Shown here: piece after piece, positions 46,901 through 61,900 of the stretch
Layout of the letters: each line of letters opens with the position of its first letter
How positions within the stretch are numbered: position 1 is the stretch's first letter
Origin: Apostichopus japonicus
Taxonomy: Eukaryota > Echinodermata > Holothuroidea > Aspidochirotida > Stichopodidae
Direction of reading: 5' to 3'
Length of the DNA: 64,000 nt
Assembly (NCBI RefSeq): GCF_037975245.1
Contig: NC_092576.1
Span: 30,048,611-30,112,610 of the forward strand
Notes under the pieces: model-generated
Told to the model about the DNA's origin: nothing
What the model saw: the letters and a program-made list of their open reading frames with translations, nothing else
Databases searched by the model: none
Program-made: the position numbers and the translations under genes

Positions 46901-49900
46901 CTAGTTAATGTCTAACTCGAGAAACTACTTGTAACATTTTGAAAAGTATGGGGATGTTGCAGTGAAAAAACATGGGAGTAGACCGCCAAGATAGTTTCAT
47001 AGCTCATAGTTGATGCAGGTAGGTAGATACCCTTGTGGTTGATCACCAAGAGTAGACCAGTGTTTATAGGCAAAAGTTTGGTGCAGTTAGGGGTCTTTCT
47101 GGCCAATGCTCCTATGATTTACTGAAATTTGTCACACTTACCATTCCATCCGTATCGATGAGCCGTGGATATTCCTTCAATAGCTCACGCAGCGGCCTTT
47201 CTTTTTCAGTCCGTATCTTGTTAGCACGGTACCGGCAAGTCTGCTTCATCATTTCAGTGACCTGTTGTGCAGGTGCATTGTGGTGCTTTAGCCAGTTAAT
47301 CATAGCAGTCATGTCAGCATCCTCAGGCATATCTTAGGAAAGATAAAGAATAATTCCCATTAAACAGACTAGCGGCCTTCAAAGAAGCTCCAAATTGTGG
47401 TCCGGAATTGAAGGGTTCATGAATTAAAATGAAAGGTTTGGTTCTTAAGTTGAGCTCACTTTTAACTCGTCATGGTTTTATCTGCGCCATCTTTTTCCAT
47501 CACTGGTTCGTCTTTCATACTCTGTACTTAATGCTGAGCACCATGAACGCTGGCAGTATGTTCCATTTTTAAAGTCTTCAGCAAGACTTGTTCTGGGTTT
47601 GAATTTCAGGCGAAAGCGGGTGCTCTACCATTTGAGCTAACCGCTTGATAAAATGAGGAGATGATATTCTCTAGCTTGCACCAACTGACAGCGGCCAGGA
47701 GGGGGGGGGGGGGTGGGGGGTGTCGCAATTTGCTGAAGCAGAGATAAAATTTTACAGGGTACTGAACTAACTCAACTGAGCGACGATGAGACACACCGAA
47801 AAGCCCCAAGGAGGACCCGAACCAGCTATCCTAAGATCCAGAGTTCAGATCCGTACTACACGGCCATCCGCTCTCCCCTGCCAGTCGGCAATGGGTGTCA
47901 GTACCCACTACCCAGCAGTGCACTCGTGTTTTTCTCCCGAGGTACTTGTGTGGGTATATCCATTTTCCCACGCACTTGGTAACTTTTTACTGTAAAATTA
48001 CTATAAAAACCTATCCAGGTTGTTTTATATGGTGCATGTTCCAATACTGCATTGCACTTTTTCGGGCACATTCCTGACTGAAGGGATTCTCTTGTGACTT
48101 GGCTGAAAATCAATTCAGACTCACCTTCAGAGAGTGCTAGATCAACTGTACTGACTAGGTTCGGCTTTGGAATTTCCTTGAGTGAAGTCACAGCCTTCTC
48201 GCACAGGTTCCTCTTCCGGAGATTCCTTAATCTGTTCTCAAGGAGTCCAGATGCATCATGGCCACAGATTCCAGGGGTGTACCAAGCTAGCTGTATAAGT
48301 TAACATAAAATGATTACTGCATATGATGAACATATTTTTGCAATCTGAAGATCGTTGGAAAATGGTATTGCAATTAACAAAACTTTGAAAATACTACTAC
48401 ATTTAGGCCACCATATTGTAAGAACGGAATGCTTAATAATATTCATCATAAATAACTAGACATCAGCTGGCGGGTAAACCGCCAACGTGTATATGCCCAC
48501 ATCTGAGCAATCCGGGTGGGGTCACATGGGTGCGAAACTGGGTGCGACTGCCATGTCCCAAAACGCGCAAATAAGCAACAAACTAGTTTCGTAAAAAAAT
48601 CCAAAAAAATAATAATAATAATATCTCGCTAGCGCTTTATACCGACGAAGCCAGTCTCAAAGCGCTTCACAGATATTACCCTGGTCATAGTCAACTAGTC
48701 AACCCCACACTTCCGTGTACTTTTCGAGCTGTTCGATCCCGATACACCATACCGCACTAAAATGGCCGCCGGGTGGTGGTGATATGGTGCGAAACTGCAA
48801 GTGGGCCCCAAAACGATCGCCATGTTCCGAAACGTGCAAATCAGCGACACACCTGTTTCGCAAAGAAATCAAAATGGCCACCAATTTGACCTCCGATGAC
48901 CTAGCAATGACCACCCCATTTTTTGTACATAAAGCTTTTCCCGTACACCAAGCTTCGTTCAGATCGGACCAACTTGGAAAATTGGCGTGAATTATGCAAA
49001 TTAACAGCCCAATTTGACCTTGAAATATTGCCATCTTTTTCAGCACGCAAAGTCCCCCCCCCCCCCATATACCAAATTCACTCAAATCGGACAAACTTAA
49101 AAATTTGGCGCAAATTATGCATATTAGCAGTGCCCGGTGCGCCACGACACCCACAATCGAACTCATCCGAGATTTTAGTAGAACAAACACATCTGCAAAG
49201 TTGCAAGTTAATCGGTCAATGTGCTTGAGCGTGAGAGCGCTAACATTTCCAATACTCGGCCGAACGATCATAGGCCGACGCTGTAGATTGAATTGAATGT
49301 CAGGAAATTCTTTTCTCAAAATGTGATTATATCCCTGGGACAAAGTCCGGGAATATTATGTTTTTGGCCTCACCGCCGTCGCCGTCGGAAACTTTAGGCG
49401 TTAGCACTCTCACGCTTCAGCGCATACCCCCATTGACTTCAATCCTGGTATACATGTTCACCATAATGAAAGCTCGGACAAGTTCGAAATTGGGCAGTGT
49501 CGGCCCCCAGGGAACCGCTAATTTGCATAATTTATGCGAAGTTTGAAGTTTGTCCGATTTGAATGAAACTTGGTGGATGTGATCTACATTGGGTCACGAA
49601 TGAAGTTCATGTAGTTTGGAGGTCATCGAAGTTCATAGCAGCGACCATTTTGGATTTTGGCAAATTTTTTCAAGTTGGTAGGATTGGAAGGAAACTTGGT
49701 GGATGTCATCTCCATTCTCCAATGGGTCCAAACAAACTTTCTTTTGAGAGGTTTGTACCTTTGTTAAGGTCATTGGTGGCTGATTGGAACTCCCTGGTCC
49801 CGGGGATATACTGTAGTGTTTGCGTAGCAAATGCATTTCTAGTTATATAATAATATTCATATACAACATTGGTTCTGTATATCACTTCAATACTAAGGCT

Positions 49901-52900
49901 TTACTGTGTCACACCAAAAAGTAGCTTGTCATTAGGACAGTCTTTTTTAAAGTATCCATTGCAGGCATCAGATGACTTGGACTGAATATGGTCACTGACA
50001 TATTTTACTACTTGTGTTATCTCTTCCGTTCCCTGCATGGGCTACAGGCATTTGCCACTGAGTACCTCACATGACCATCCATGCAATTTTTTTTTATAGT
50101 ACACACGTATGCTGTGTTTGCTAACATATGCTTTCCATTTCATCTCCTTTCCTTGTGTGTGATTCGTGTGTATGTGAATCAATCCCCAAGCCTATACTGT
50201 AGCCTAAAATCACAATGACTACTCACATGTCCATCACCATCTTCGTTATCAAGTGATGGAAATTCTGCCATGATCGCTTTTGTCATCAACATCTTGACAT
50301 CCTTTGGAGGGCTATGAATGAAAATACAAGTTTATAGTGACATTAGCAACCAGTGAGAATTGTACATTACGTAAAAGCAACTGCCATATAAGAGAAACAA
50401 ATGCCTCGCCATATCCGAGGTGTAGGAAACCCTACACAGGCTTTTGCAGATACAAAGAATTAACAATGCAGCTATCCGCTTAGAGGATGACACGCCACTG
50501 CCTACAAGGTAAGAATGATTGCAAGAATGACTGCAAGAATGCTTCACCCAGCACTAAGAAATAACCATAATCTTAACCTTTATAGATGAATCATTTAAAT
50601 TTGCCAGAAACCAAAGCACTCCTCACAATAAAGGTTGGCAGTCTGGAAGATGAGTGACCACTGTGCATTTGAATGATCAGTCCAACTAGGTTAATGGCTG
50701 TTAACCAAAGTGAAAAGCCCCGTCTGAACCAATTTAACGACTTGTATGTCAATGAAGAATCCAGTGTAATAGACCAAGGGTTTTCTGAAAACTGGGGGGG
50801 GGGGGGGCTCACGAGCTAACTCTTGTATTGGTTGAGGTCCAAGCAGCCTTCTCATCTTCATGTTGTACCATGCACACAAGTTGACACTGCAAACTTGCAG
50901 AATGTGCTTATTGTGATCAATCACCACCATCAGGGTTTGAGAAACAGGAGTGATAAGGATTAACTATTAAAAATTGGTTTTGTCTTTTGTGATTGGACAA
51001 GTGTATATACTCACTGCTTTCCATGCTTCTCAATCAAACATGAAACCAGTGTGTTGACAACACGTTTTCTTGTCTTAGGAGAGAGTAGGCCTGAAGACAT
51101 TTCCTCCACCAGCTCGTCACCTCCATGCACCGCTTTCAGGATTTCTGTTATGTTCTGTGAAAGCATTTCAGAAAAAGCAATGCACTGAGAAGGAACAGGC
51201 AATGATATTGACATGTACACAAGGTTTCATAAATGGGGCCCCAGGGGCTTTTGCCCAAAATTAAGGATGAATCTGACGGAATCTGTATGAACCAGGGCAT
51301 CCCCTTGAAATTAATCCTTTCTACTGTGTGACCAAAATAGTAAACAAAATAAGTTCTCAAATTGTCCTCTGCACATATAGGCCTACTGTACATATAAGCC
51401 CGGGTCAAGTTTGGTAATTTTGCATTAAGCTGGATAATTCCTGACTTGAAATGAAATAAATCAATGGAAATTATGATTTTAATCAGTTTGGTTCAGGAAT
51501 CACATAGCCCTGCCAGGGCAAAGGGTTGGAGAACTTTGGACATTCCTAAACTATACAGTATTATCTACAGAACAATTCAACTTGCTAGACTACAAGTTGT
51601 GCATCACATATGTTTGAGACTGAATAAAATTTGCAGATAAACATAAAAAAGTCATGGAGCATGCTTGACACCGTGCATTGTCTGGTACCAGGAAGAGTAA
51701 GCAGCAGATAACTGAATCTGACTGGGTTAGGAATTTACGAACTGATACCCAAAAGACGCACACGATGGGGGATCTTGTGCCGGATTTCAGTAGTGTGAAA
51801 CGGTAAAAACAATGATGTAAATCTCAAATTGTAAACATTTTGACTAGCCGTAAATATTCCACTGCCATATTAAACCCTGATGTCACCCAAGTGAAACATG
51901 ATGAAAATATAACACTTACGAAATCCATTCTCATTCGCTTTGAGGGTTGTCCATTAGATTTTATATGGCCTCTGCCTGCGCTTGCCGTCGGGGTTGATGA
52001 TGAACCTGGTCTCACCGGTGTATGTATCGATGGGTCTGGTTCTGCTTCTGACAGGTTATCAGATACCAATGATCCATCATCGGTAAAGCCTCCGCTGTCA
52101 GAGTCACATGAGCTGCTTGATAGTAGTTTGGAACCACTTGCTTGTCTGGCATCATCACTAGCCTGTCAAATCAACATGGATAATTTTAGAGCTATTATAC
52201 TCTTAGGTAGGCATCGAACAACTGCATGATCGCGCTTTTCTGGTGTTTCACTGCGGTTTTTTATAATCTCCGTCAGCTACGCAAAATTTCAATGTCTGAA
52301 TAAAAAATGAAGCATTTTCTGTCGAAATTAAATGTATGATGTTTAGGATTTTTTAAATTACGAAACTTGATCTATTTATGCCTTTATAAACCAGGTACAA
52401 AATCATTTCTGTGCGTCCAAAACATTGTGATCGCCAGGTAGAGCAGTCAGCTTTATTTTTTATTTCTCACACGAAAACCTCCACAGTGTTCTGTCTTCGC
52501 GTATACACGGCCCAGCTTCGCTTCCATACAAATTTACGGCATGTGTCATAATGTTGTGATTACGATAGTACAAACAAGCGCAGTGCAGTCCAGCCGGCCA
52601 GTGCAGGTAAGATGACATGGGGCCTACGGGAGGGTTTATTGCAATTGCTCAATTGGAATACACCCAACAGTGCTAGTTCGCTACTTTATTGGGTAATATC
52701 TTACGATATTTGGAGTGATTTTAATGGGAATTTTTAACATAAAAAGGGAGCCAATCTATGTGTATTTTCAAGTGCGTTTTACAGTGCGTTTTTTGCATAA
52801 AATTCGGCCGCGATTTTGCGTTTTTGAAAAATTGTGGTGCTTTTTTTTGGCTCCTGAAATCGTGCATTTGTCCGATGCCTACTATTTATTATGTTACAGA

Positions 52901-55900
52901 ATAAGATGATATAGCCATGGCTGTGTTTAATTGCTCTGGCTTCCTTTGCCTTTGTATCAACAGTCCTTCAAGCCATTAATGTCTGATTCTCAAGAATATT
53001 AATGTGCACTCTTTTGCTTTTTAACTGTTAGTTTTCATACATAGTGTACTTTGCAGGCACTTTCTAGCAATTCCACTATCAGTCAGGACCAATTGGCAGT
53101 CAAGATTACCTGGGCATGTCACTATAACTCATGTACATGTACTATACACTTGATTGTTGTACACAAATTAGACCATTTGCCGCATGTAAAAGAAAACAAC
53201 ATGAATTACTAGTCCATATATATTCTTATTGAAACTCCTGTGCAACTTGATTGTTGTTATCAACACCATGGGTCAGTAACATGAAGCCAGTGAGCCAGGT
53301 CCGGCCTGTGATCATGAGGAATCAGGCCAGTGGGCTTATTTGATCCGGTTTGCAATTGGTCGCCTGGTCGGGGGTGTGCCATGTCAGACTAAAAACCCAT
53401 ATCCATTTCTGGGGGTCATTTCTAAGGAAAAGGGTACCCATGTACAGTATAATGATGTTCCCTCAAATGTGGATCTGTTTCATAAAATACAGACACATAA
53501 CTAGACTCTAGCGGACTGCTAGGTTGCATATTCTTATTATATTATTATGGCCGTTGTTTTGAATTTTGACTTCAAAATTCAAGCAAGTGAGAGAGTGAGA
53601 GACCCATGTGTATCTTGGGGCCAAACTGCTTACTTCCAAATTGTATACTCATATTATGCGAGTACCCCCCCCCCTTTAATATGCGACCTCCCATGATTTC
53701 ATTTGTAAAATATCCAAGATAACAAGGCCTATGGCCACCAAAAGTCTGTTGACCCCTGGTCAGACGGTCTACACATTGAATATGGTTCTCATCAACATTC
53801 CTTCTGTACTAAATAATGACAACTTACTATATGAGGAATGATGAAACACTGCAGTCATTCGAGTTGGTAAAGCCCTGGTTGACACAAGTAGCCACGATTT
53901 TTACTCTGGAAAGTGTTGCTGGTGGCAGCTTGTACCCACATTATAACTGCACTGTACATGAAATTGGGAATGCACTTTGACTAGGGATCGGACAAATGCG
54001 CGATTTTCAAGACCAAAAAACGCACCTTAAATTAACAAAAAACGCAAAAAACGCAATCGAAATGGCAAAAAAACGCATTAAAAAAACGCACTTACGTAAC
54101 GTTACTTATGACCTGTCTATGCACGTGTAACAGCGCTGTTTTTTTAGCATTTCAATCCCAGTTAAAAAGTCACGAAAAGAACGAAGAAAATGGGAATAAT
54201 TATGACGTAAACTAGCTATCAGTTTACATTTTTTTGCGTATTCCGCCGGTAGGTCAGTGCGCTGCCGAAAGTCTGAATTGCGACAGGCATGTTCGTCTCT
54301 ACAATAATTTTTATTGCTATTATTATTTTAAGCTGAATGGTCTCCAAACTTTAAAGAAGAAAAACTGGAAAAAATAATCATATTTCTTCTAAAACACGAA
54401 CTTAAGTCTTAAAAGCTGTTTTTAAGTTGTAAGTTTTGTTGTTTTTATTTTATATCACTCTTATTGTTGCTGTGTAGTTTTTTACTTAATCGGAAATTTA
54501 ATGAGGCAGCGAGATCGTGGGTCAGGAGCCATGTTGTTACGATACAGAGTTACAAATGACCAGTGAAAGCACATGGAAATTGAAAAATATGGGCAGCGGT
54601 GCCACTTCAAATTTACAACTTTTTGTGTAATTTTCAGTGAGAAGAAAATCCCTCAAAATATTAATAATTAACCAAAATAATAGTTAGAAATAATACATCT
54701 ATTAAAATGCTAAATTTATAAAAACTCTGAAATTTATCGCCTGAAACAACAACAACAACAACCATGCAATTTCAGAAACTTTGGTCTACGACTCTAGGTG
54801 GCAACATCCTTGGGTGTTTACTGATTAAGCAATAGCGAGACACCCTCCCGGCGAATTGCGCAATTCCATATTTCTTTGCTGTGTAGGTATGAGAAACATA
54901 CAGTGTTAGCCAATGAACGTACAATAAAGTTTACTGTGTGAAGAGACAATGACATTATGACTATGCATACATGTATCCAGCTGATGTACACTTGACTTAT
55001 TCACTGTATTCCCACCATTGCTGTAATATTTTATTCACGAAACTTTTTGGATTTATAATCATCCGATTTTGTCGGGAGTACAGCCACTGGGATAATACGG
55101 TTAGAATGCCCGATGAGTTCTCTTCCAGGATATATCATTTAGTGCTTGCATTGGATAAGAGAAGTTTTCTTATGAAATGAATAAAAAAAACTGTTGTTTC
55201 TAATTACCGTGTGCATAATTTGTTGCTCGCTCGCTGTGGTCGCTAGTTACAGTAGGAGTGTGGGACTGTATGTAGCTCGATCTAATTCTAACGTTAGGCC
55301 GTGCCATTTTACGATGTTGGATTATTTACGGGACCTAGTTTCACAGAAAATATTTGTGGGGTGATTTGTAAAACAACGCTCAGAACAAAATTAAATAATG
55401 CATTACTCAGAATGAATTCTCAATGACTTAATCTGGGCATAAAAAAATACATTTTTTGGTGAATTTAAAAAAAAAACGCAATAAATCTTAAAAAAACGCA
55501 ATAAACCTCAAAAAACGCAATAAACCTCAAAAAACGCAAATTGCGCCGCAAAAAACGCAATCGCGCATTTGTCCGATCCCTAACTTTGACATCTACTGTA
55601 TAACAAAGTCCATCTATCCGATAATGTGACGTGGAGAAATTAGGAACTTCGAGCAATTCCTCCCCTTCACTGCATGCAGAGGGTGAAAGTCGAGTAGGTC
55701 TTTGACACCAACGAATACGATGTCCTTGGCACCCAGTGGCTCTACAACATAAGCATGGTAGTGCCTAGAGAACTGCACAGTGTGCCATAGTTCACACATG
55801 AAAGTTGCAATAGACTCATAAGCAAATATCTGTATTATCTTTGCAAAAACTGGAAGACCATCTTCTTTCCCCACGACTACCATCAGATATTTACGATACT

Positions 55901-58900
55901 CCACGCCATGGAACCGGCACCACTTACAGACAAAAATTTCATCGTACAGTGCCATGTGCATATTTCGGGCAATCACAGCACCATTGTCAAGAGAGGCGAT
56001 GATAACAGTTTCTCCAGGTCCGACCTCTAGTGGTTCACTTCCAAAAGCTTTCTTGGACAGGATATTGAAACATAGCAACATCTGATTCCGATAGGCAAGA
56101 GTTTTTGCTATGTTTTGGAAGTTGCACACTATGTGTGATAGTCGCCGTGAGAAATTGTGGAATGCCTCAAACCTCATCACCCATAAGTGAATTAGTGGCC
56201 CATTCAGGCGGATTGCAGAGGGGTAATGCGTCATGAAGTGATGCTTGGGTTTCAGGTGTCTTTCGGGAAATAATTCCAGGAAAAGTTGGTGGTGGTCACT
56301 GATGAGTTCAGAAAGATACTTAGTATCCCCATTGCTAATAATTGGTGAGAAGATTATGTCAAGGCAATCCAGTAGTGCCAAAAGCAATTCCCAATGCTCA
56401 TCTCCTTCGGGTACAAGATCTCCAAGCATTACTGCAACATGACGGATTAGGCACCACATCTGGGCTGCGTTCTGTCCTGGGGCCCCATCTGGAGAGCGAA
56501 GAGCATTCGCAGTGAATGGTACTGGCTTGTTGCGCTTATCAGGAATGCCATAATTAAAGCTAGTGACCCTTGCATTCAGTTCATTCAAGGTTAAGAGTTC
56601 TTTGTGGATCAGTTGTTGTAAAACTAACTTCAACTCTAGTGGACAAACTCCTTCAAGGATATCATGCATGATGTCTGGCGAACGACTGTTTATAACATGG
56701 AAATGTGAGATGTCATTTAGAGCACATGGCGACTTGACTCCTGTCTGCTGTAAGTCATCTTGGGCGACATCAGCTTGATAGTTCTCCAAGGTCCTGAGAA
56801 GACCCTGTTGCTCTTTTACAGATGTCCTGATAGCATCCCGATGCAGCTTGCACACCCTACAGAGATAGTTAGCTGTGAAACCACCTGCAAATCCAAATAG
56901 TGAATGGATTCCCAAATTGTCACCAACAATTTGTCCTATTGCTATCTTCACGTTACCATTAAAGAAGTTTGTCACAATGTGCAATCCATCAGCAATGAGT
57001 TCATTGATATCTTGGATGAATTGAGCAAACACAGCACCATATCCATACAAACTGGCATCACCGGAGTTGAAAAGCATGAGCAACAACATGTTGGACAATG
57101 TTGATCTATACTTTGGTGGCAGATTAGCAATTGTGAAGTACACTGCCCCCAGTTTATGGATACCAGCCTTTGGACTAAGAGGGTTGGACACCTCAAAGTC
57201 ATCCACATACAGAATCAGTTTGATGGTGGCAGAAGATGACAACAGGGGACTCTCACGGCAGAACGATCCATCCTGGAAGTCCCTTAAGAGACCATCTTCA
57301 CTCATCATGTGGGTAGATGATATTTTGAGGACATCGGTCTCTTCCAGGATCATCTTCATGAGCGGCTTTATTGGGATGTACTGAAAGGTGACTGTTTTCA
57401 TATGTTGCTGTACATTACCAGTTGAAGGATTGTTCACTGGATAATATGCCACGCCCATGGGCAGTTCTTCTGCAGCAACAAAAGCTTTGCAGTTTTGGAA
57501 AAATTTACGTTGCTTGTACTGGCTCCCAACATTCCTGAAGGGATGTGAAACTCCATCAATATCTGTCAACAAGGCTTGCAAGTGCTGGTCATCATGGGGA
57601 ATGCCTACAGTGGTGGCAAATTGTTTCACTCTCTGCATCATGAAAGAGGACATGTCATTAATCAAGTCTGATGCTTGTTCCACAACCTGTGTAACAGTGG
57701 AGTGTACTGTACTACTAGATGCTAGTAAACCTGCAACAAGCATTGCTGCACGGTTTTCAACTTCCTCTGTAGTCAATTCATCCCATAGCTCGCCTTCTGG
57801 CTCATCTGGTTCAACCTCATCGTGGTCAGCATCCAAATTGTCTGCGGGAACATCTGCAAAATCAGCATCAGGTGGTGCTGGCACCGGCACGTGTACAGGA
57901 ACATCATCGTTGTCATAGTTGTGAGTGCCCAAATGTTTGCGAAAGGCAGCAGTCCGTCCTGAAAACGATCTTTCACATCCATTTTGACCACAAGCGATGC
58001 TTTTGGTGAAAACATGCCCATTAATTAGGTGATGGGCAATTCGCAGATGCCACAACAATGCTTTTGGCGACCCATTTATGACAATTCCACATTGTGAGCA
58101 AACGAAACCCATATTGAACAAGATACAAGTCAGTACAAGTCACAAATCAAGTTCACATACAGTACAGTATAAATGGGATAAAAGCATTCTACAGGAACAA
58201 TGTTTCCAGGGTAGCTGACATGATCTATAACAAGAAAACAAAACAGAACACTGTTAAGTTCATGTTTTGTGACTCATGTCAGCTGTATTCTTGGCCTGTT
58301 TGCAAGTTTCAAATTGTGGGTGATGACAACATCATTTTTTCTGTCATACGTTTGCAGTCTGTTAAAGTATACCTGTAGCCTTAAAAATATTGAAGGTTCG
58401 GGTGGAATATCACATTAGGGTTGGATGGTACTGTGAATTTTGAGCACCGGTATTACCGACAATACAATACCGGTATCGGGTACAATACCGGTATTTCACA
58501 GTGTTTTTTTTTGGGGGGGGGGGTGTAGGTTTCACACAGCCCCTAACGTAACTAGGCCAAATATGTAATATTTTTAATGTTTCAAATCGGTCACAAGGAA
58601 ATTCTATGGTTTGAAGAAAAATTCCATGTATTGTCAAGCTTGCAGCATAACATAATCTGATGTTAGGCATAATTTACTGTGCAGTGAACCATGATCAGCA
58701 CTCCATAACAAATGATCATGGTGAGGGGGCTAAAGACTAACCTTCAGTAACTTCAGTTCCTTTTTTAACTTTAATCGAGGTCCAACAGCAGGAATTAGTT
58801 CCTTCAAGCATTCAATCTCATCTTCAAGGAGATAGAATCCTTCTCTATCTATCTCATTCTCTGTTGAGCAAGGAAGAGAAGAATTAACAAATATTTTAGC

Positions 58901-61900
58901 AGAATGGTCATAACAAACAAAATTGGGACCATATAATTTTTGTTATACTTATAGCCTAGGCCCTAGGCCTAGGCCTAAAACTTTTTTTTTACTTAGGCCC
59001 CTAGGCCTACTTCAGTAATTTGAAAAATTGTCAGAGATAAGAAAGAATGAAAATTCATGATTGAAAATGAAGTCAATTCTCTGGATGGGCCTGATGTGTA
59101 CATTCATGCGTATTAAAACCAAAGGATTGTGTACGCCTACGCACATTTGTTAACCCTTTCCAGGCCAACTACGTAATAATATGGGCTACTCATATTACCG
59201 CTGCTAGCCAAATACGTAATAATACGTGTTTCCACTTGCTCCTCTTCTACCTCCCATAGCTCTGTGATAGTTTATCCGATTTGCACAGAATCACCATAGC
59301 GCGATAGTAGACAATTTCAGCATTAGTGGATACATTGACACCTAGTCTCTCTAGTGCACCAGTCAGGCTGTAAATGCTTGCTGACTTCAACCAGAACCTG
59401 CTTCAACTCGGAAGTGAAATCTTTGGTCGCATGTTACGTTCTTTGGCCATGTGTTTCGGCAATCTTACGGTATTGAATGATGGAAAATAGTAGTAGTGAG
59501 CGAGATTCAAGTGGAAGTAGCGAGCCTAGCGGTGATGAATCAGAGAACTTTGACGAAAATAACTTTGATTTGGACACCCTTATCAGATGATTCCGGCGAC
59601 AATTCATCAGATTCTGATGTAGTTTTTAGTGTAGGTTTTGTGCATACCAGTTCCGCGAAAAAACGGAAAGTTGGGGATGATAGCTTCGATGTGGAGGGTG
59701 GAGAGGAAAACGCGACACAGGGAGGACCAGGTGAGTCTGAAAGCAGTGATGACGAACGATCTGAGCAAATTAGGGCTGGGCCTAGGAGATCCAATGTTGA
59801 CCAACAGGCAACAGGGCCCCGGGGCCCGTGGTAATCAAACACTTACAGTTAGGCCTATAAATGTGCTAAGCAAGGCTTTAGGCAGCCGGACGCGCGGCCG
59901 TGTTTGGCACGGCCTAACTAACAAAAAACACGGCCTATAATCCCTAACACGGCCTTACTATATTGTACCAAGCCGTGCTAAATTGAGTTGTTCAAAAATA
60001 AATATATAAATATATAATAACGAAAAAACACAGCTGCCGTTACTACTTGCACAAAATTATGGAATTCACAGAAAAACTATGTACATTCTTCATACACCGA
60101 GCGTCGAGCGATGTGACATTTCTCAAAAATGTTACCACGTGCGTAATAAAAATACAAAGAGTCCCGGATACAACAACATACGGCAAGGCCTAACTGTACC
60201 ATGAAAAACAAAATCGCGAGTGGCGATGTAAATTTTTTGCTCGACGACCAACACGAAGTTAACCCCCGTTGATATAGTGTGTAGTTTCCCTCGATCAAGA
60301 AACAGACACTGTTGCATATGATAGATCACAGTCCAAATCTGTATATATCACCCATCACCAGTTGGAGTGGCTCGTTTTTTTTCCCCGGTTAGGATGGGTT
60401 TTTTTGTACGGAGATAAACCAACTTCAGCAACCAATTAAAAGTTGTGTATATAAATCATCTGGCCTCGCGGATTGGAATGTTAAGAGATCCGCTGGGAGA
60501 TTCCAGGACGGAACACATAAAATTCGCAAGGTATGGTACTATTATTTACTAAGCCAAGCTATAGGCCGAATTTTTATCGAGTCGAACAGTGTCAGTCGGA
60601 GACATTTTTTTCGTAACGAGAAGTCCAGAACGCAGGCTTGCAAAATGAAACGGACTATGCTTCACTTTTTTACTAAGGTATGGTATAATTTATGTCTAAA
60701 AGATGGGGTCACTGAGCGGTTAGAACAACTCATTCTAACCGAAGTATGTAGGCTGAAAGTACCGGTTAGGTGATGCTATTTTCATGGCGCAATGCATAAC
60801 TTTACGTCCTTTTGTAGGTCTAGGGCCCAGGCTAGGCCAAGCAAGCCACCTGTCGATTTAACGATAGATAGTTTATTAGAGGTTGGTGGACGAAATTTTA
60901 TTGTTGCTTGTCAACCGACGTAAGTTTGCGCACTTTACCGCCCCAAAGATAGCAATAGGGTACTAAATGCTTAGCCTAAACTGGGAGCCTAACTTCGAAA
61001 AACGGTTAACCTTCACTCATTCAGGCTGTTTTGCTGACTGAATTTAATTTTTGTAGTACAGTTTGAATACCTTTATGTACCTGTGTTGTAATTATGTGAA
61101 ATAATTAAAGATTTTCTGTGGTAGGTTTAAACTACTTTCGCGCAGTTTATGGTGTGCAAACTGACAACGGGCGCGATAAAAATTGATTTTGTTGCTGGTT
61201 TTATAATTTCAACCGGACATGGCTCAATGATATTTTAAAGAATGTGAATTGGTGCATTGGAAATAGTGGAGTTTCTTCTCGACGTTTTATTTTCTTTTAA
61301 TAAATTAATAAGTTATGAGACAAGTAAAATGCAAAGAGCAAAATAAAAAAATTGCAGTTTACATAAAAATATGTTACGATTCATTATTATTTAAAGTTGT
61401 TTTTTAACATCTTAAGCCATGACAAAGCCTTTACCTGTACTAGTGTACTATAATTTACTATACATACATTTTTGACAGAGGTCAACATTTAAGACAAGGT
61501 AATTTCTTTTAAAACCTTTTATTCATTTTATGTACAGTATGTCTTATTTCTTGCTAAAACTAATATTGCTCCCCAAAAAATTGCACTTTCAGAGCACATT
61601 TTAACGCCATCTCAGGCCTGTAAAGTGCACCAAATCGCTTCATTTCCAGGGTGCTTCGCCCCTGGACCCCACAAGGGGCCCTAAGCGGGCCCCTTGACCC
61701 CACGCTATTGCGCAAAGCGTTCAACAAGTGCAACACCCTGCTTTCCATAAACCACACCCTACCACTGCCAGTACCAGCACAATCCTACCTAAAGCCCTGG
61801 TGCTAAGTGCAACATCAGTATAATTTTGTCCACCATTTTTAATTTCGGCGGCCATCTTGGATTGGTGTGACATCATTTACTAGGCCTAGCTCATTTTCAC

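Noticed and set aside
57067-57918. Open frames on the plus strand opposite the transposase
   Set aside because: Shadows of the minus-strand coding sequence.
58930-59010. Dense AGGCCTA/TAGGCCT words
   Set aside because: A genome-wide compositional habit seen throughout the window (for example 7150-7260 and 62100-62210), not a local feature.
59810-59830. 14-bp GC palindrome (GGGCCCCGGGGCCC)
   Set aside because: A single short palindrome in a coding relic, with no sign of function.
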